The notes under the pieces are model-generated. The model ran no database searches and was not told the DNA's origin. It saw nothing but the letters and a program-made list of their open reading frames with translations. From Thermostichus sp047461615 (GTDB lineage Bacteria; Cyanobacteriota; Cyanobacteriia; Thermostichales; Thermostichaceae), in assembly GCF_047461615.1 (NCBI RefSeq), contig NZ_JANSHI010000007.1:62001-126000 (forward strand): a stretch of 64,000 bases of DNA, written 5' to 3'. The position numbers and the translations under genes were made by a program. Below are positions 33,450 to 42,439 of this stretch, piece after piece (positions within the stretch are counted from its first letter, which is position 1; every line of letters starts with the position of its first letter).

Positions 33450-34448
33450 ATGTCGGGTGTTTCTGAGGTTCCCACGCCCTCGTCCCTGCTTGGAGCCGCC
33501 CAGGCGGGATCCCTGCTTTTGGATCGCTCTGGGTGGGGCCGCTTGCGGATACAGGGCTCCGCCGCCCTGGATTACTTGCACAGCCAGAGCACTCAGGATC
33601 TCAAGGCTCTTAAACCTGGCCAGGGGGCAGATACCGTGTTTGTTACCCCCACAGCAGGGATCATAGACCTGGCGACGGTCTACGTGGAAGAGGAGGCCTG
33701 CTGGATTTGGACTTCGCCGCAGCGACGTCGCCTCTTACTGCAGAGCTTGGGACGCCTGTTGCCCTTCGTGCGCGGGGCCCAAATAGCTGATGCAACCGAC
33801 CAGACTTTTGCCTTTGGGTTAATTGGCCCGCAGAGCCAGCGCCTCCTCGAGAAGGTAGTGACCTCAGAAGGGATCCCGACAAAGCTATACGAGCACCGCC
33901 AGGTGGAGATTCAAGGGATCCCTGTCCATTTGGCTTGTGGCAGCGGCCTTGCCCAGCCGGGATTTACCCTCTGGGGGGCCAGCGAACACAAAGCCGCCCT
34001 TGCTAGCTGCCTGCAGCAAGCTGGAGCGGAGCTGGCCTCAGCCGAACTTTGGGAAGCCCTGCGCCTGGAGGCCGGTCGCCCTGCTGCTGACCACGAGCTG
34101 ACCCCCGACTACAACCCTCTGGAAGCCGGCCTATGGCACGCCGTTTCCCTCTCCAAGGGGTGCTACATTGGCCAGGAAGTCTTGGCCAAGCAGGTAACCT
34201 ATAGGCGCATTCGCCAAACCCTCTGGGGGATCCGCCTCCAGGGCGAGGCCCAGCCTGGTGCCGAGATTGTGCGCCAAGGGGAAAAGATCGGTGTGCTAAC
34301 CAGCGCTGGCTCCACCTCCCAAGGCTACTGGGGCTTGGGCTATGTGCGCACCAAATTCGCGCCCGCCGAAGGATGGGAGGTGGAGGTTGGTTCAACAACC
34401 GGCCTCCTCACCCGCCCGCCCTTTTTAAGCTTTCCTCCCGTTGTTTGA
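33450..34448 (+). CDS. ygfZ: tRNA-modifying/folate-binding protein YgfZ
   Basis: 332 residues. GcvT-fold protein of the YgfZ/IBA57 family, which uses tetrahydrofolate to help maintain certain iron-sulfur enzymes. Diagnostic motif KGCYIGQEVLAKQ with the conserved Cys near residue 238; N-terminal RIQGSAALDYLHSQSTQDL and central GLIGPQSQRLLEK. It lacks the full GcvT catalytic C-terminal region, so it is not gcvT. One base separates its stop from that of the convergent HNH gene. Confidence 0.88.
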   Translation: MSGVSEVPTPSSLLGAAQAGSLLLDRSGWGRLRIQGSAALDYLHSQSTQDLKALKPGQGADTVFVTPTAGIIDLATVYVEEEACWIWTSPQRRRLLLQSLGRLLPFVRGAQIADATDQTFAFGLIGPQSQRLLEKVVTSEGIPTKLYEHRQVEIQGIPVHLACGSGLAQPGFTLWGASEHKAALASCLQQAGAELASAELWEALRLEAGRPAADHELTPDYNPLEAGLWHAVSLSKGCYIGQEVLAKQVTYRRIRQTLWGIRLQGEAQPGAEIVRQGEKIGVLTSAGSTSQGYWGLGYVRTKFAPAEGWEVEVGSTTGLLTRPPFLSFPPVV

Positions 34449-34449
34449 G

Positions 34450-34704
34450 CTAGAGATCGAAATGGCGGCGAAAGCGGGGATCCCACCTGTCCTTTTTGCG
34501 CTGATTACAGAGTTTGCACAGCGTTTGCAAGTTGCTGATGTCGTTGCTGCCGCCCTGGGCAAGGGGAATGATGTGATCGACCTGAAGCTGCACCTCTGGA
34601 GGCGACTTGCCGCAACTGCGACAGCGGAAGCCATCCCTTTGGAAGACGTACTCCCGCACAGCTGGCGGGATGAGGATGCGCTGGTTCCTTTTCGTTTCCC
34701 TCAT
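34450..34704 (-). CDS. HNH endonuclease
   Basis: 84 residues. Complete small HNH nuclease: zinc Cys pair CRSCG, the catalytic VDHIIPLAQGGSNDISNLQ and second pair CKLCN. Basic N terminus MRETKRNQRILIPPAVREYVFQRD. Such stand-alone proteins are common and may be housekeeping or homing nucleases; context does not decide. The assembly gap starts 36 bases upstream of its ATG, so its promoter and upstream neighbour are unknown. Confidence 0.85.
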   Translation of the reverse strand: MRETKRNQRILIPPAVREYVFQRDGFRCRSCGKSPPEVQLQVDHIIPLAQGGSNDISNLQTLCKLCNQRKKDRWDPRFRRHFDL

Positions 34705-34739
34705 AGCGGGTCAAATCTAAGTAGCTCGCAAGTCGTCTA

Positions 34740-34839
34740 NNNNNNNNNNNNNNNNNNNNNNNNNNNNNNNNNNNNNNNNNNNNNNNNNNNNNNNNNNNNN
34801 NNNNNNNNNNNNNNNNNNNNNNNNNNNNNNNNNNNNNNN
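34740..34839. other. Run of 100 N: assembly gap
   Basis: Exactly 100 undetermined bases, the conventional scaffold filler of unknown true length. Gene order and orientation across it depend on scaffolding. No reading frame across it should be trusted. Confidence 0.99.
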
Positions 34840-35098
34840 AGCCTTACTCTACCGGCTTGCCAACCCTTACTGCCTGGCAGCAAGAGATGACAATTAATCC
34901 CTTCACCAAACCAGTCAGCTTCTTCCAGCTTAGCTCTTCTTTTTTGGTTAGGGCTTCTTGGGCCGCTCCCACCAAGCCAGCAACCCTAAAAGTTTCTCGC
35001 CTGGAGACAATCCCTTTTGGGTACTGACCTAGAGGCATCACCCTAAATCCCACACTTCTAGCTGGGGATCCAAAAACAGGCCTCTCTATCTCAGGTCA
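34840..35098. other. Gene-poor stretch beside the gap
   Basis: 259 bases between the N run and the dynamin-like gene. A 69-residue open frame on the minus strand (34844-35053; basic N-terminal half, then LVGAAQEALTKKEELSWKK and a hydrophobic GLIVISCC) can be read but has no recognised family and no clear ribosome site. It could be the 3' end of a mobile-element gene cut by the gap. No RNA gene seen. Confidence 0.35.
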
Positions 35099-37621
35099 TC
35101 AAGTTAGATCGTCAAGGATACCATCTAACTCTGCAAAGCTCTCCGCTGAAGATGCAGTGCTTGCAGGAGCAGACACTTGATCTGTGTTTCTCTCGCTTGA
35201 GCTTTCCGAAATCTCAGTCGACTCTACAGTGGCAGAGGAATCAGGGAGAAGAATCAAGGGCAGCATCTCACGATTGAGGCCCAAAGCTTGCATGCAGAGG
35301 TTAATCCCAGAGGCAGCTCGGTTGTATTTGTCTATGTTTGCCTCCAATTCTTGCAGACGCTGCTGGTTAAGGGCAATTTTTTCTTCGGCCTCTTTTCTCA
35401 AAGTTGCCTCCATAAACTGCTTCGCCTCAGGGTACTTTTGCAAAATCTCATCAGCTATCTGCCTAGCAACCGGCAACAGCTGAGTCTTGAGAGTGTTGTT
35501 GGTTTCCTGACGGAAGTTAGAGCGTATTGTCTGGCCAACTTTTGGCTCAAAGTCAAGCTTGAGTAACTGCCGGATTCCAGGCTCAGCGTCTCGAATAGCA
35601 GAAATGTCGTAGGATTGGGCAGTTTGCTTCAAAACTTCGCGAAACTGGTAAATTGAGAAAGTACCCTCGTCATAGAAGCGAGGACTCTCTCTCAAGTACC
35701 GGTCACACTCTTTTCGAGCACCGCTGACCAGGGAGGTGCAAACTTTGTCCTTAACCTCTAGGAGCTTCTTCTCTATTTCCCCATCATACCCGAGCAGACG
35801 GAGTAGCTGCTTGTAGTAATCTGAGCTACGCACTCGATCGATAAGCCGGCGGAAAGAGTTCTCCACAACTGTAATGGCGGATTCAACTAGTATATCCTCT
35901 AGGTGGTTCGAGAGATAGTAGAAGGCCTCAACCAAGACAGCTAGAAATGGGGCTGTGGAGTTACGCTGATGAATACGAACAGCTTGGCTATAGGTGCCAT
36001 CCACGGAGAAGGTGTCTAGAAGTTCATCCAGCCTACGCACCATCTTGGCTTGCAACTTGCGAAAATCAGATTCAAAGTCTTTATCCATGCCGTTAATAAT
36101 TTCGTTAACCATAGTTTCAATGTGGTCATAAAAGTCTTTTCCTATCTTGTTTAGCTGCTGGTTGATAAGCGTTAGCTCATACTCAATCATGCCACTGACT
36201 TCCCTAGGCTGACTGTCTAATTCCCTGTAGAGATCAAGATAAGACTTTCTAAGCTCAACACAAAGGGGCCGCAAGTCATTAGCAAGGTCTAGAAACAACT
36301 GCGGACGCTTTTCTTCTGTTAGATAACGAGTAATCCCACTACGAAACTCTTCTATGCCGCTATCCTCGATCATGTAATCAACCAAAGGCATGCCCCACTC
36401 GCTGAGGATTCGGACATAGTTATCTATAGGCGTTTCGTAGCCATGCACTAGAGGGCGAAAGGGAGTGCCAATCAGTCTTCCCGAGCTACAGTACTTGACA
36501 AACTCCATGACAAACTGAGGAGTCTGTTCCTTACTGCCCAGTTCCCTTATACTTTCTGAGAAGATCGTGTCTAAGCCAAATCTGTTCCCTCGGCTGGTTC
36601 CCTTGATCTGTGAGCAGTAGAAGCCAAGCAGGGCACTTGTCTTGAATATACGGGCTCCACGGAATTGCTGATCAATAATGATTTCTAGTCGCTGCCTTAG
36701 CTGCGGGTTGTACCAGGTTTCATCAATGCGGTTAAACACATAAAAAACTCGGTCTCGAATGCTGCTATTACTCTGGATGCGCTCAATAAGTTCTGTTTCC
36801 TCCTTAGTTAGCTCGCCAGTTGAGGCGCATTTGAGGACACAGACAACTGCGGAAGTATCCGGGTGAGCAATTTTTTGATATGTACGTTCAGCGTCTGCTC
36901 TAACTGGTGCATCAATACCAGGAGTATCGACGATAACATTTCCGTCCTTTAGTAGAGGATGATGACAGTAGTACTCGATCTTCCGCAAAACCGCACTGTT
37001 GGCACCTCGACGGGCAAAACTTGCAGCTTCTTTTAGGTTGCCTAAGTTAAGCTGCTCCATAGAGAATACTCCGTTTTCAGTTGGGTAGATCCTGACACGG
37101 TTTTGCTGAAAACCTTCAATCAACAAGCGCAGCGCATCTGCCTGCTTTGCCCGCTCTGACTTGCTCTTGCCACCTTCTTGTTGAACAATGGCCTCAGCTT
37201 GCTCCTTGAGGCGACTGAGTGTAGCCTCCTCTAAGCCGTTGCCACTAGGGAGCGCTAAGCCTAGGCGACCGCAAAAAGCAGCCATTTGTTCCTGCACCTG
37301 CTGCTCGCTGAGGAAGGTCAGCACTACTCTTTCGGCATCAGGTTCTGCATAGGAGATGTAGCACTCGGTTCCTGTGGCGTGTCCCTCAGCGCTGTAGAGA
37401 AGCTCCCTTTCCAGTAAGGCATTGATTAACATCGATTTGCCAGCACTGAAGGCACCAGCAAACACAATCTCAAAGGTTGGAGAAATTGCTTTGCTCAGTG
37501 AAGCCTGAACCCGCTTTGTGTCTTGCTTACTTGAAAGCGTGGGATCCTGCTGCCAGAGGTTGAGAATGGCTTCAACTTGTTCTCTTAAGTTCTCACACTG
37601 GGGTGGGAGCTGCATGGTCAT
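35099..37621 (-). CDS. Bacterial dynamin-like GTPase
   Basis: 840 residues. Large GTPase of the dynamin superfamily: G1 GAFSAGKS at 56-63, G2 Thr in HATGTECYIS, G3 VDTPGID at about 232, G4 as FNRID (instead of NKxD). Then a long helical stalk and several coiled-coil stretches near the C terminus, ending in a Ser/Thr-rich acidic tail. Bacterial relatives remodel membranes or act in phage defence and vesicle processes; no partner gene is adjacent. ATG at 37621 has GGAGG eight bases upstream. The gene is visibly lower in GC and has only one GGATCC (37542), unlike its neighbours, hinting at transfer. Confidence 0.85.
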   Translation of the reverse strand: MTMQLPPQCENLREQVEAILNLWQQDPTLSSKQDTKRVQASLSKAISPTFEIVFAGAFSAGKSMLINALLERELLYSAEGHATGTECYISYAEPDAERVVLTFLSEQQVQEQMAAFCGRLGLALPSGNGLEEATLSRLKEQAEAIVQQEGGKSKSERAKQADALRLLIEGFQQNRVRIYPTENGVFSMEQLNLGNLKEAASFARRGANSAVLRKIEYYCHHPLLKDGNVIVDTPGIDAPVRADAERTYQKIAHPDTSAVVCVLKCASTGELTKEETELIERIQSNSSIRDRVFYVFNRIDETWYNPQLRQRLEIIIDQQFRGARIFKTSALLGFYCSQIKGTSRGNRFGLDTIFSESIRELGSKEQTPQFVMEFVKYCSSGRLIGTPFRPLVHGYETPIDNYVRILSEWGMPLVDYMIEDSGIEEFRSGITRYLTEEKRPQLFLDLANDLRPLCVELRKSYLDLYRELDSQPREVSGMIEYELTLINQQLNKIGKDFYDHIETMVNEIINGMDKDFESDFRKLQAKMVRRLDELLDTFSVDGTYSQAVRIHQRNSTAPFLAVLVEAFYYLSNHLEDILVESAITVVENSFRRLIDRVRSSDYYKQLLRLLGYDGEIEKKLLEVKDKVCTSLVSGARKECDRYLRESPRFYDEGTFSIYQFREVLKQTAQSYDISAIRDAEPGIRQLLKLDFEPKVGQTIRSNFRQETNNTLKTQLLPVARQIADEILQKYPEAKQFMEATLRKEAEEKIALNQQRLQELEANIDKYNRAASGINLCMQALGLNREMLPLILLPDSSATVESTEISESSSERNTDQVSAPASTASSAESFAELDGILDDLT

Positions 37622-37648
37622 AGCGGGAACCTCCGAAAAGCTGGGAAG

Positions 37649-37654
37649 ATTATA
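37649..37654 (-). promoter_or_regulatory. Likely -10 element of the dynamin-like gene
   Basis: A perfect TATAAT on the minus strand, 28 bases upstream of the start codon. A convincing TTGACA is not found 16-18 bases further up, so this is only a -10 call. The remaining bases up to 37755 hold no gene I can support. Confidence 0.45.
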
Positions 37655-37755
37655 ACCCGCTAGGCCTTGAGGTGAAGGCTTTCACGCTACTTTTTTCCGG
37701 TGAGACACTCACCCCACGCTCGACGGCTGACGGAGGCGTTCTTGCAGTGCGGGAC

Positions 37756-38415
37756 CTAGCCTGCTACGGCAAAAAGCTCACTCCACTCCCACCTGGGAAC
37801 ACCAGGCTTAGCGATGATCTCGAAGATGCGGTCTTTCGCCGCCGGCTGAAATAAGCTTTCAACAGCCACTTGGGCTACTTTGGTGCGAGGAATGCTGCCC
37901 TCAAATAGAGTGTCTGGTGGAGAGAGGACAATGCCATCCTCGTTGTCTTGGTTCTTCAGGCCCCCTGGCCGAATGATGGTGTAGGTGAGGCCGCTTTTTT
38001 GCAAGTACTCTTCGGCTTGCTTTTTCCACACCAAAATTAGCCAAAACAAATTGAGGGGGTGGAACAGCCGAGAAACACACAGGGAGGAAATTAAAACAAA
38101 GTGCTGGATCCCTTTGGCTTTGGCTACATCCACTAAGTTTTTGGTGCCCACATAGTCCACTCGGTAGGGCTGCAAGGGATCCCAACTGGGCCTGGCTCCC
38201 GTAGCACAGAGCACCACCGTGCATCCCTCCATACCAGCCTCCAGCGTGGTCGGATCCAGCACGTCTCCCACCACCACTTCCGCTTTGGGGGGCAGAACCT
38301 GAGCGGCCAACTCGCGGCTGCGCACCAACGCCCGTACCGGGATGCCGCGATCCACTAGCTCTTTGACAATACGCCGCCCCGTTTCTCCCGTAGCCCCTGC
38401 AACAAAAGCTTTCAT
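37756..38415 (-). CDS. Atypical short-chain dehydrogenase / NAD(P)-binding protein
   Basis: 219 residues from ATG at 38415 (family start MKAFVAGATGETGRR; fourteen upstream in-frame residues rejected). Rossmann motif GATGETG at 7-13, VVVGDVLD, VLCATGA, VDYVGTKNLVDVAKAKGIQHFVLISSL and TIIRPGGL: the pattern of atypical SDR family 5, which in cyanobacteria includes Ycf39/HCF173-like photosystem assembly factors. No catalytic YxxxK is evident, so it may act as a chaperone-like or regulatory NAD(P)-binding protein. Confidence 0.85.
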   Translation of the reverse strand: MKAFVAGATGETGRRIVKELVDRGIPVRALVRSRELAAQVLPPKAEVVVGDVLDPTTLEAGMEGCTVVLCATGARPSWDPLQPYRVDYVGTKNLVDVAKAKGIQHFVLISSLCVSRLFHPLNLFWLILVWKKQAEEYLQKSGLTYTIIRPGGLKNQDNEDGIVLSPPDTLFEGSIPRTKVAQVAVESLFQPAAKDRIFEIIAKPGVPRWEWSELFAVAG

Positions 38416-38582
38416 CCTTTCCCTGCCAAGCTGCTCTGATTGCCCGTAGCTGCCCAACTTCTGGGCTAGCCTTGCTAACTATCTTCTCAAAATTTGCCTA
38501 GACCGGGATGACAGAAGCAGTTAAGCCTCAGGCCTGGCATGAAAAAGTGCTGAAAACTTTGAAGGCAACTTGTTTTGCAGTT

Positions 38583-39647
38583 TCACCGCAGGGGCTTGGC
38601 TACATCCCCAACCCTAAAGCCCGAGCCGCTGAGGATGCGGCCAACGCTGGAGCTTGTGTCCACCTCTGTCAGTTGAATCTGCCCGGCTGGCTCGGTCAAT
38701 TTACGCAAGACTGCTCCTGTGGCCGGATCCTTAACCTCGCGGACAACCCGCTCCACAGAAAGGATCAATCCCACGCGGTAGCCGTCGCGGCTGCCCTTGT
38801 TCAAAATCACCTGGTTGCCGTAGACATCGGCCACTAGGGCATCAACCGTTGGCAAAGAGCGGGGCTGGGCCGCTAAGCGTTCGGCAAAGCCGGCCAGCTG
38901 CTGGGCAATTTGCTCCACCGCCTGTTGGCTTGCTAAAACCAGCAGCTTCTCTTCATTGCTGGTAGCAGATCCGCCGCCAAAGCCGGCCACTGCAACCGTG
39001 CTATCCGACTGGCTAGCGTTGCCTTTGCCCTCAACCACGGCTAAGATCTCGGCAGTGCTGGTGCTCACCAGGCGGGCGTTGAGCTGCACGTTGGCATCGA
39101 CGTCCACCGACTCAACCCCCACTGCTAGCGGAAAGTTGCCAAAAGGGGTTAGAACCGGTGCCCCCCCTCCAGAACGACGCACTGCTACATCAAACTGGGT
39201 TACACTGCCGAGGATCACGGCATCGACTCCTAGGATGCGGCCCACCTGAGCAGCAGTGTTGGCGTCCAGTAGCCCAGATCGACCCAGGTTCTGCTCGGCC
39301 AAGACTGCATCTAGCCGCGAGCGCTCGATGACGGAAAAAGTGCCATCTCTCACCAGCCGATCCACCAGCAGATCGCTCACCCCACGGGCAGCCTCACCCA
39401 GGCTATAGAGAGAGCTGTAGGAATTGCTGAGGCTGCTGAAATCAAAATCCAAAACCGCAACGCGAGGGCGAGCGGTGGGCTGCGACGCTTGCCCAACCTG
39501 GCTGGGAGCAGAGAAATTGCAGCGAATATCTTGAGGAAATTGCTGGCAGAGAGAGGGGTTAGCAGATTGGGCGGCCGCTGGGATCCCTGTCCAACCTAAG
39601 CTGACCAGAGGGATCCCAAACAGCAAGATGGAAAAGAGGCTGTGCAT
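38583..39647 (-). CDS. Exported CsgG/HfaB-family protein
   Basis: 354 residues. Signal peptide 1-26 (hydrophobic core then AAAQ) with no lipobox Cys, so probably a soluble periplasmic or outer-membrane-associated protein. The CsgG-like domain covers about 60-260: RVAVLDFDFSS, LLVDRLVRDGTFSVIERSRLDAVLAEQ, RILGVDAVILGSVTQFDV, NARLVSTSTAEIL. The C-terminal 80 residues form a separate beta domain (VYGNQVILNKGSRDGYRVG...) like flagellar assembly T/FlgT-type domains. No curli genes are nearby; role unknown. Confidence 0.82.
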   Translation of the reverse strand: MHSLFSILLFGIPLVSLGWTGIPAAAQSANPSLCQQFPQDIRCNFSAPSQVGQASQPTARPRVAVLDFDFSSLSNSYSSLYSLGEAARGVSDLLVDRLVRDGTFSVIERSRLDAVLAEQNLGRSGLLDANTAAQVGRILGVDAVILGSVTQFDVAVRRSGGGAPVLTPFGNFPLAVGVESVDVDANVQLNARLVSTSTAEILAVVEGKGNASQSDSTVAVAGFGGGSATSNEEKLLVLASQQAVEQIAQQLAGFAERLAAQPRSLPTVDALVADVYGNQVILNKGSRDGYRVGLILSVERVVREVKDPATGAVLRKLTEPAGQIQLTEVDTSSSVGRILSGSGFRVGDVAKPLR

Positions 39648-39957
39648 GGTTGATCGATCTCCTAGAGGAGAGTGGCCGCAGTTGATTCTCAGCTTGCACC
39701 CAAAGGCGTCTCCGGGCAGTGGCCGACGTCGCCTGGCCGCCTGTTTTCAGAATACCGATTCAAGGCTGTTGGCAAAAGGGATTGAGAAGGTTTGCGTAGA
39801 AGAGTTGACAGATCTCAACAGCTAAGATTGGGCGGAGGTGCTCGCCCTTGGGGAGTTGGCGGAAAAAGCTTGACCCGCTTCATTGAGCCGGGTTCAGATT
39901 GGGATCGAGGGTGCAAACCCAGTGGTAGCCTAGTAAAGCTGTGTTTTTGTACAAGCT
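39648..39957. other. 310-base intergenic region, no gene recognised
   Basis: Lies between the divergent CsgG-like gene and rpmF. A TTGACA occurs at 39804-39809 on the plus strand but no -10 is found at normal spacing. No tRNA, hairpin terminator or small gene could be supported. Confidence 0.4.
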
Positions 39958-40140
39958 ATGCCTGTTCCTAAGAAGAAAACCTCCAAGGCCCGCAGTCGCA
40001 GGCGGTATGCTGTTTGGCTAGCCAAAGCCAAGATCCACGCCCAGCGAGCGATGACCATTGGGCGCGCCATTCTCAGCGGTCGCAACACCAGTTTCTACTA
40101 CCCCAAAGCCAAGTCTGAAGAGGAGGAGGGAGAAGAATAG
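39958..40140 (+). CDS. rpmF: 50S ribosomal protein L32
   Basis: 60 residues. Starts MPVPKKKTSKARSRRRYA, the family hallmark, followed by WLAKAKIHAQRAMTIGRAILSGR. No zinc-binding Cys are present, as in cyanobacterial L32. Acidic Glu tail. ATG follows a stretch lacking a strong Shine-Dalgarno. Confidence 0.95.
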   Translation: MPVPKKKTSKARSRRRYAVWLAKAKIHAQRAMTIGRAILSGRNTSFYYPKAKSEEEEGEE

Positions 40141-40242
40141 AGGCTGGCAGGGGGGATCCCCATAGCTCAAAGAGTGGTTTACATTAAGGTCAAGCTCTCC
40201 TAGGAGCCATTCTGTTGCCCCTAGTCTTGCCCAGCAACTTGC

Positions 40243-40659
40243 ATGCGCTCGTTGAGCTCTCTGACCTACTACCAGCGGCTGGGCCTGTCCCCAGGAGCCT
40301 CTCCTGAAGCAATTCGGCGGGCCTACCGGCAGTTGAGCAAGCGCTACCACCCTGACACCTCTCCTCTGGCGCCGGAGGTGGCGCTTCGCTGCTTCCAAGA
40401 GTTGCAGGAAGCCTACCTTGTTCTCAGCAACCCTGCCAAGCGGGCTATCTACGACGCAAGCCTCCAGGCAATGAGGGCCAAGGCGGGATCGCTCGAGCAA
40501 AGAGGCTCGCGGGAGGCAGAGGCCCTTGAGCTGCCCATGGAAACCCGACCGCTTTCTGCTGGTGAGCTCTGTGCCCTGCTGCTGATGGCTGCTACTTTTG
40601 TGCTCTGCCTAGTATTGGCAGGCGTTTTGGCTTGGCTGCGGGAGGGGAGAGTGGGCTAA
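40243..40659 (+). CDS. J-domain protein with C-terminal membrane helix
   Basis: 138 residues. N-terminal J domain (about 7-70): YYQRLGLSPGASPEAIRRAYRQLSKRYHPDTS with the HPD motif that stimulates DnaK, ending LVLSNPAKRAIYDA. A linker leads to one transmembrane helix near the C terminus (LCALLLMAATFVLCLVLAGVLAWL), anchoring the co-chaperone. In cyanobacteria this type sits beside a DUF3143 gene, as here. Confidence 0.9.
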   Translation: MRSLSSLTYYQRLGLSPGASPEAIRRAYRQLSKRYHPDTSPLAPEVALRCFQELQEAYLVLSNPAKRAIYDASLQAMRAKAGSLEQRGSREAEALELPMETRPLSAGELCALLLMAATFVLCLVLAGVLAWLREGRVG

Positions 40660-40747
40660 CTGAGCTGCCCAGCCGCGGGAGGCCAGGGAATGCTGGGCAT
40701 CTAAAGTGCTTGAATAGAGTAGCGGGGGTAGCTTTTGCCATCTCGCC

Positions 40748-41011
40748 ATGCCTTTGCCGCCTGAAACCACACCTCTGTACAATCACTCGCTCCCCTCGAT
40801 CGAACAGTGGCTGGAGGAACAGGGTTGTACCCGCGATCCCGAGGATGTGGAGCAGTGGTTTTGCGAACGACCTGGCTGGAAAGCTTGCCTGCGCTTGGAA
40901 GAAACTAGCATTTGGGTGCGCTACACCTACCCCAACGGCAACACCAAGACTTTGTCTTTCCCCTACTCCCTCAGCCGCAAGGATGTAGAACGGGCCATTT
41001 TCGAGGAGTAA
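40748..41011 (+). CDS. DUF3143 family protein
   Basis: 87 residues. Recognised by LPSIEQWLEEQGCTRDPEDVEQWFCERPGWKA and the C-terminal LSFPYSLSRKDVERAIFEE. Soluble, unknown function; the steady pairing with a membrane J-domain protein suggests a shared process. ATG at 40748. The stop is directly followed by the next gene. Confidence 0.85.
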   Translation: MPLPPETTPLYNHSLPSIEQWLEEQGCTRDPEDVEQWFCERPGWKACLRLEETSIWVRYTYPNGNTKTLSFPYSLSRKDVERAIFEE

Positions 41012-41017
41012 GTGGCC

Positions 41018-41776
41018 ATGCGCATTCTGCAACTGCCTGCCCTGCGCGACAATTACATCTACCTCCTCTACGATCCCGAAACGGCAACGGCGGCGGTGGT
41101 GGATCCGGCAGTGGCCGAGCCGGTGCTGGATAAGCTGGCTGAGCTGGGGGCGGAGTTGGTAGCTATCTTCAACACCCACCACCACCACGACCATGTGGGG
41201 GGGAACCGACAGCTCTTGGAGCGCTATCCTCGTGCGGCTGTCTACGGCAGCCAGGCGGATCGGGGACGGATCCCTGGCCAGACGGTGGAGCTCAGGGCAG
41301 GAGAGACAGTGGAGTTTGCGGGCCGGCAGGCGACGGTGCTGCTTGTGCCCGGTCATACCCGGGGACATGTCGCCTACTACTTCCCTGAGAGCGGGGATCT
41401 CTTCTGTGGCGATACCCTGTTTGCGGGGGGATGCGGGCGACTCTTTGAGGGCACTCCAGAGCAGATGGTGGGATCCCTGGATCAGCTACGGCAGTTGCCG
41501 GAAGCCACGCGGGTGTGGTGTGCCCACGAATACACCTTGAACAATCTCAGATTTGCCCTGACGGTGGACGGGGACAACCCTGACCTGCAGGCGCGCTATC
41601 AGCAGGTGGCGGCCCTGCGCCAGGCGGGATCCCCAACTGTGCCCAGCACCATCGGCGAAGAGCGCCGCACCAACCCCTTCCTGCGCTGGGATCAGCCGGC
41701 TTTGCAAGCGGCCACCGGAGTTCTAGATCCGGTGCAGGTTTTTGCTCGGCTGCGAGGCATGAAGGATCAGTTCTAG
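41018..41776 (+). CDS. gloB: Hydroxyacylglutathione hydrolase (glyoxalase II)
   Basis: 252 residues from ATG at 41018; a GTG at 41012, right after the DUF3143 stop, would add two residues. Hydrolyses S-lactoylglutathione to lactate and glutathione. Metallo-beta-lactamase fold with the two-metal motif THHHHDHVGG (about 53-62), ligands in VPGHTRGHVAYY, the Asp in FCGDTLF and the His in CAHEYTLNN; C-terminal RTNPFLRWD glutathione region. Full length. Confidence 0.93.
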   Translation: MRILQLPALRDNYIYLLYDPETATAAVVDPAVAEPVLDKLAELGAELVAIFNTHHHHDHVGGNRQLLERYPRAAVYGSQADRGRIPGQTVELRAGETVEFAGRQATVLLVPGHTRGHVAYYFPESGDLFCGDTLFAGGCGRLFEGTPEQMVGSLDQLRQLPEATRVWCAHEYTLNNLRFALTVDGDNPDLQARYQQVAALRQAGSPTVPSTIGEERRTNPFLRWDQPALQAATGVLDPVQVFARLRGMKDQF

Positions 41777-41908
41777 GGCGTGCCGAACGCGAACGGGGCC
41801 AAGCTGTGCTCGGGATCCTTTCTGACTGGCCAGCGCCACCTACCTTTCTGCAAGAGGAATGCCCCTCAATGGAGAGGGGAGACGTCACGCCCTAGGCTGG
41901 GAGTGTCT

Positions 41909-42439
41909 ATGACCTTCCCCATTTCGCCTTTGATCCGCTTCTCGGTGCAAGCCCTGTACTGGGCACTAGTCTTGCCCCTACCTCTTCTGCTGGCCCGCCA
42001 AGGCACGCCTCTAGCGCAGGGAGCTCTGCTGGCAGCCCTGCTGCTGGGCTGGGGGCTACTCCTGGGATCCCTGAGCCAACAGATCCAGGTGGACGCGGTG
42101 GGCATGCGGGCCACCTACCCCGCCTGGGTGCCGCCCTTTGTGCGGCAGGAGTGGCAGATCCGCTGGGCAGAGGTCGAGCACCTTGAACCCCGCTCCACTA
42201 GCCAAGGAGGTCTGGTGTACTACCTGGTCAGCCGCAGTGGGGATCGCGTCCTTTTGCCCATGCGGGTGAGCCGCTTCCGGGAACTGGTAGCGCTGGTGCA
42301 GCGCCATACGGGACTGGAAATCGACGGGCTGCGCCCCTATGTCCAGCCTTGGATGTACGCCCTGTTGGTCGGCTTTGCCCTGCTGCTACTGCTTTGGGAT
42401 GGGATCATCGCCTTCTGGATTTGGACGGCACCTAGCTAG
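41909..42439 (+). CDS. Cyanobacterial membrane protein, PH-like core
   Basis: 176 residues from ATG at 41909 (upstream frame without start context rejected). Two N-terminal helices form a hairpin (about 10-50), then a beta-rich middle (VDAVGMRATYPAWVPPF, WAEVEHLEPRSTSQGG, YLVSRSGDRVLLPMRVSRFRELVALVQ) resembling bacterial PH domains, and a C-terminal helix. Function unknown. Its stop overlaps cpcT at CTAG 42436-42439. Confidence 0.7.
   Translation: MTFPISPLIRFSVQALYWALVLPLPLLLARQGTPLAQGALLAALLLGWGLLLGSLSQQIQVDAVGMRATYPAWVPPFVRQEWQIRWAEVEHLEPRSTSQGGLVYYLVSRSGDRVLLPMRVSRFRELVALVQRHTGLEIDGLRPYVQPWMYALLVGFALLLLLWDGIIAFWIWTAPS

Noticed and set aside
37672..37854. 60-codon frame between the dynamin-like gene and the SDR gene
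   Set aside because: Half of it overlaps the SDR gene antisense, it has no ribosome site, and no family was recognised. A remnant of mobile DNA remains possible but unproven.
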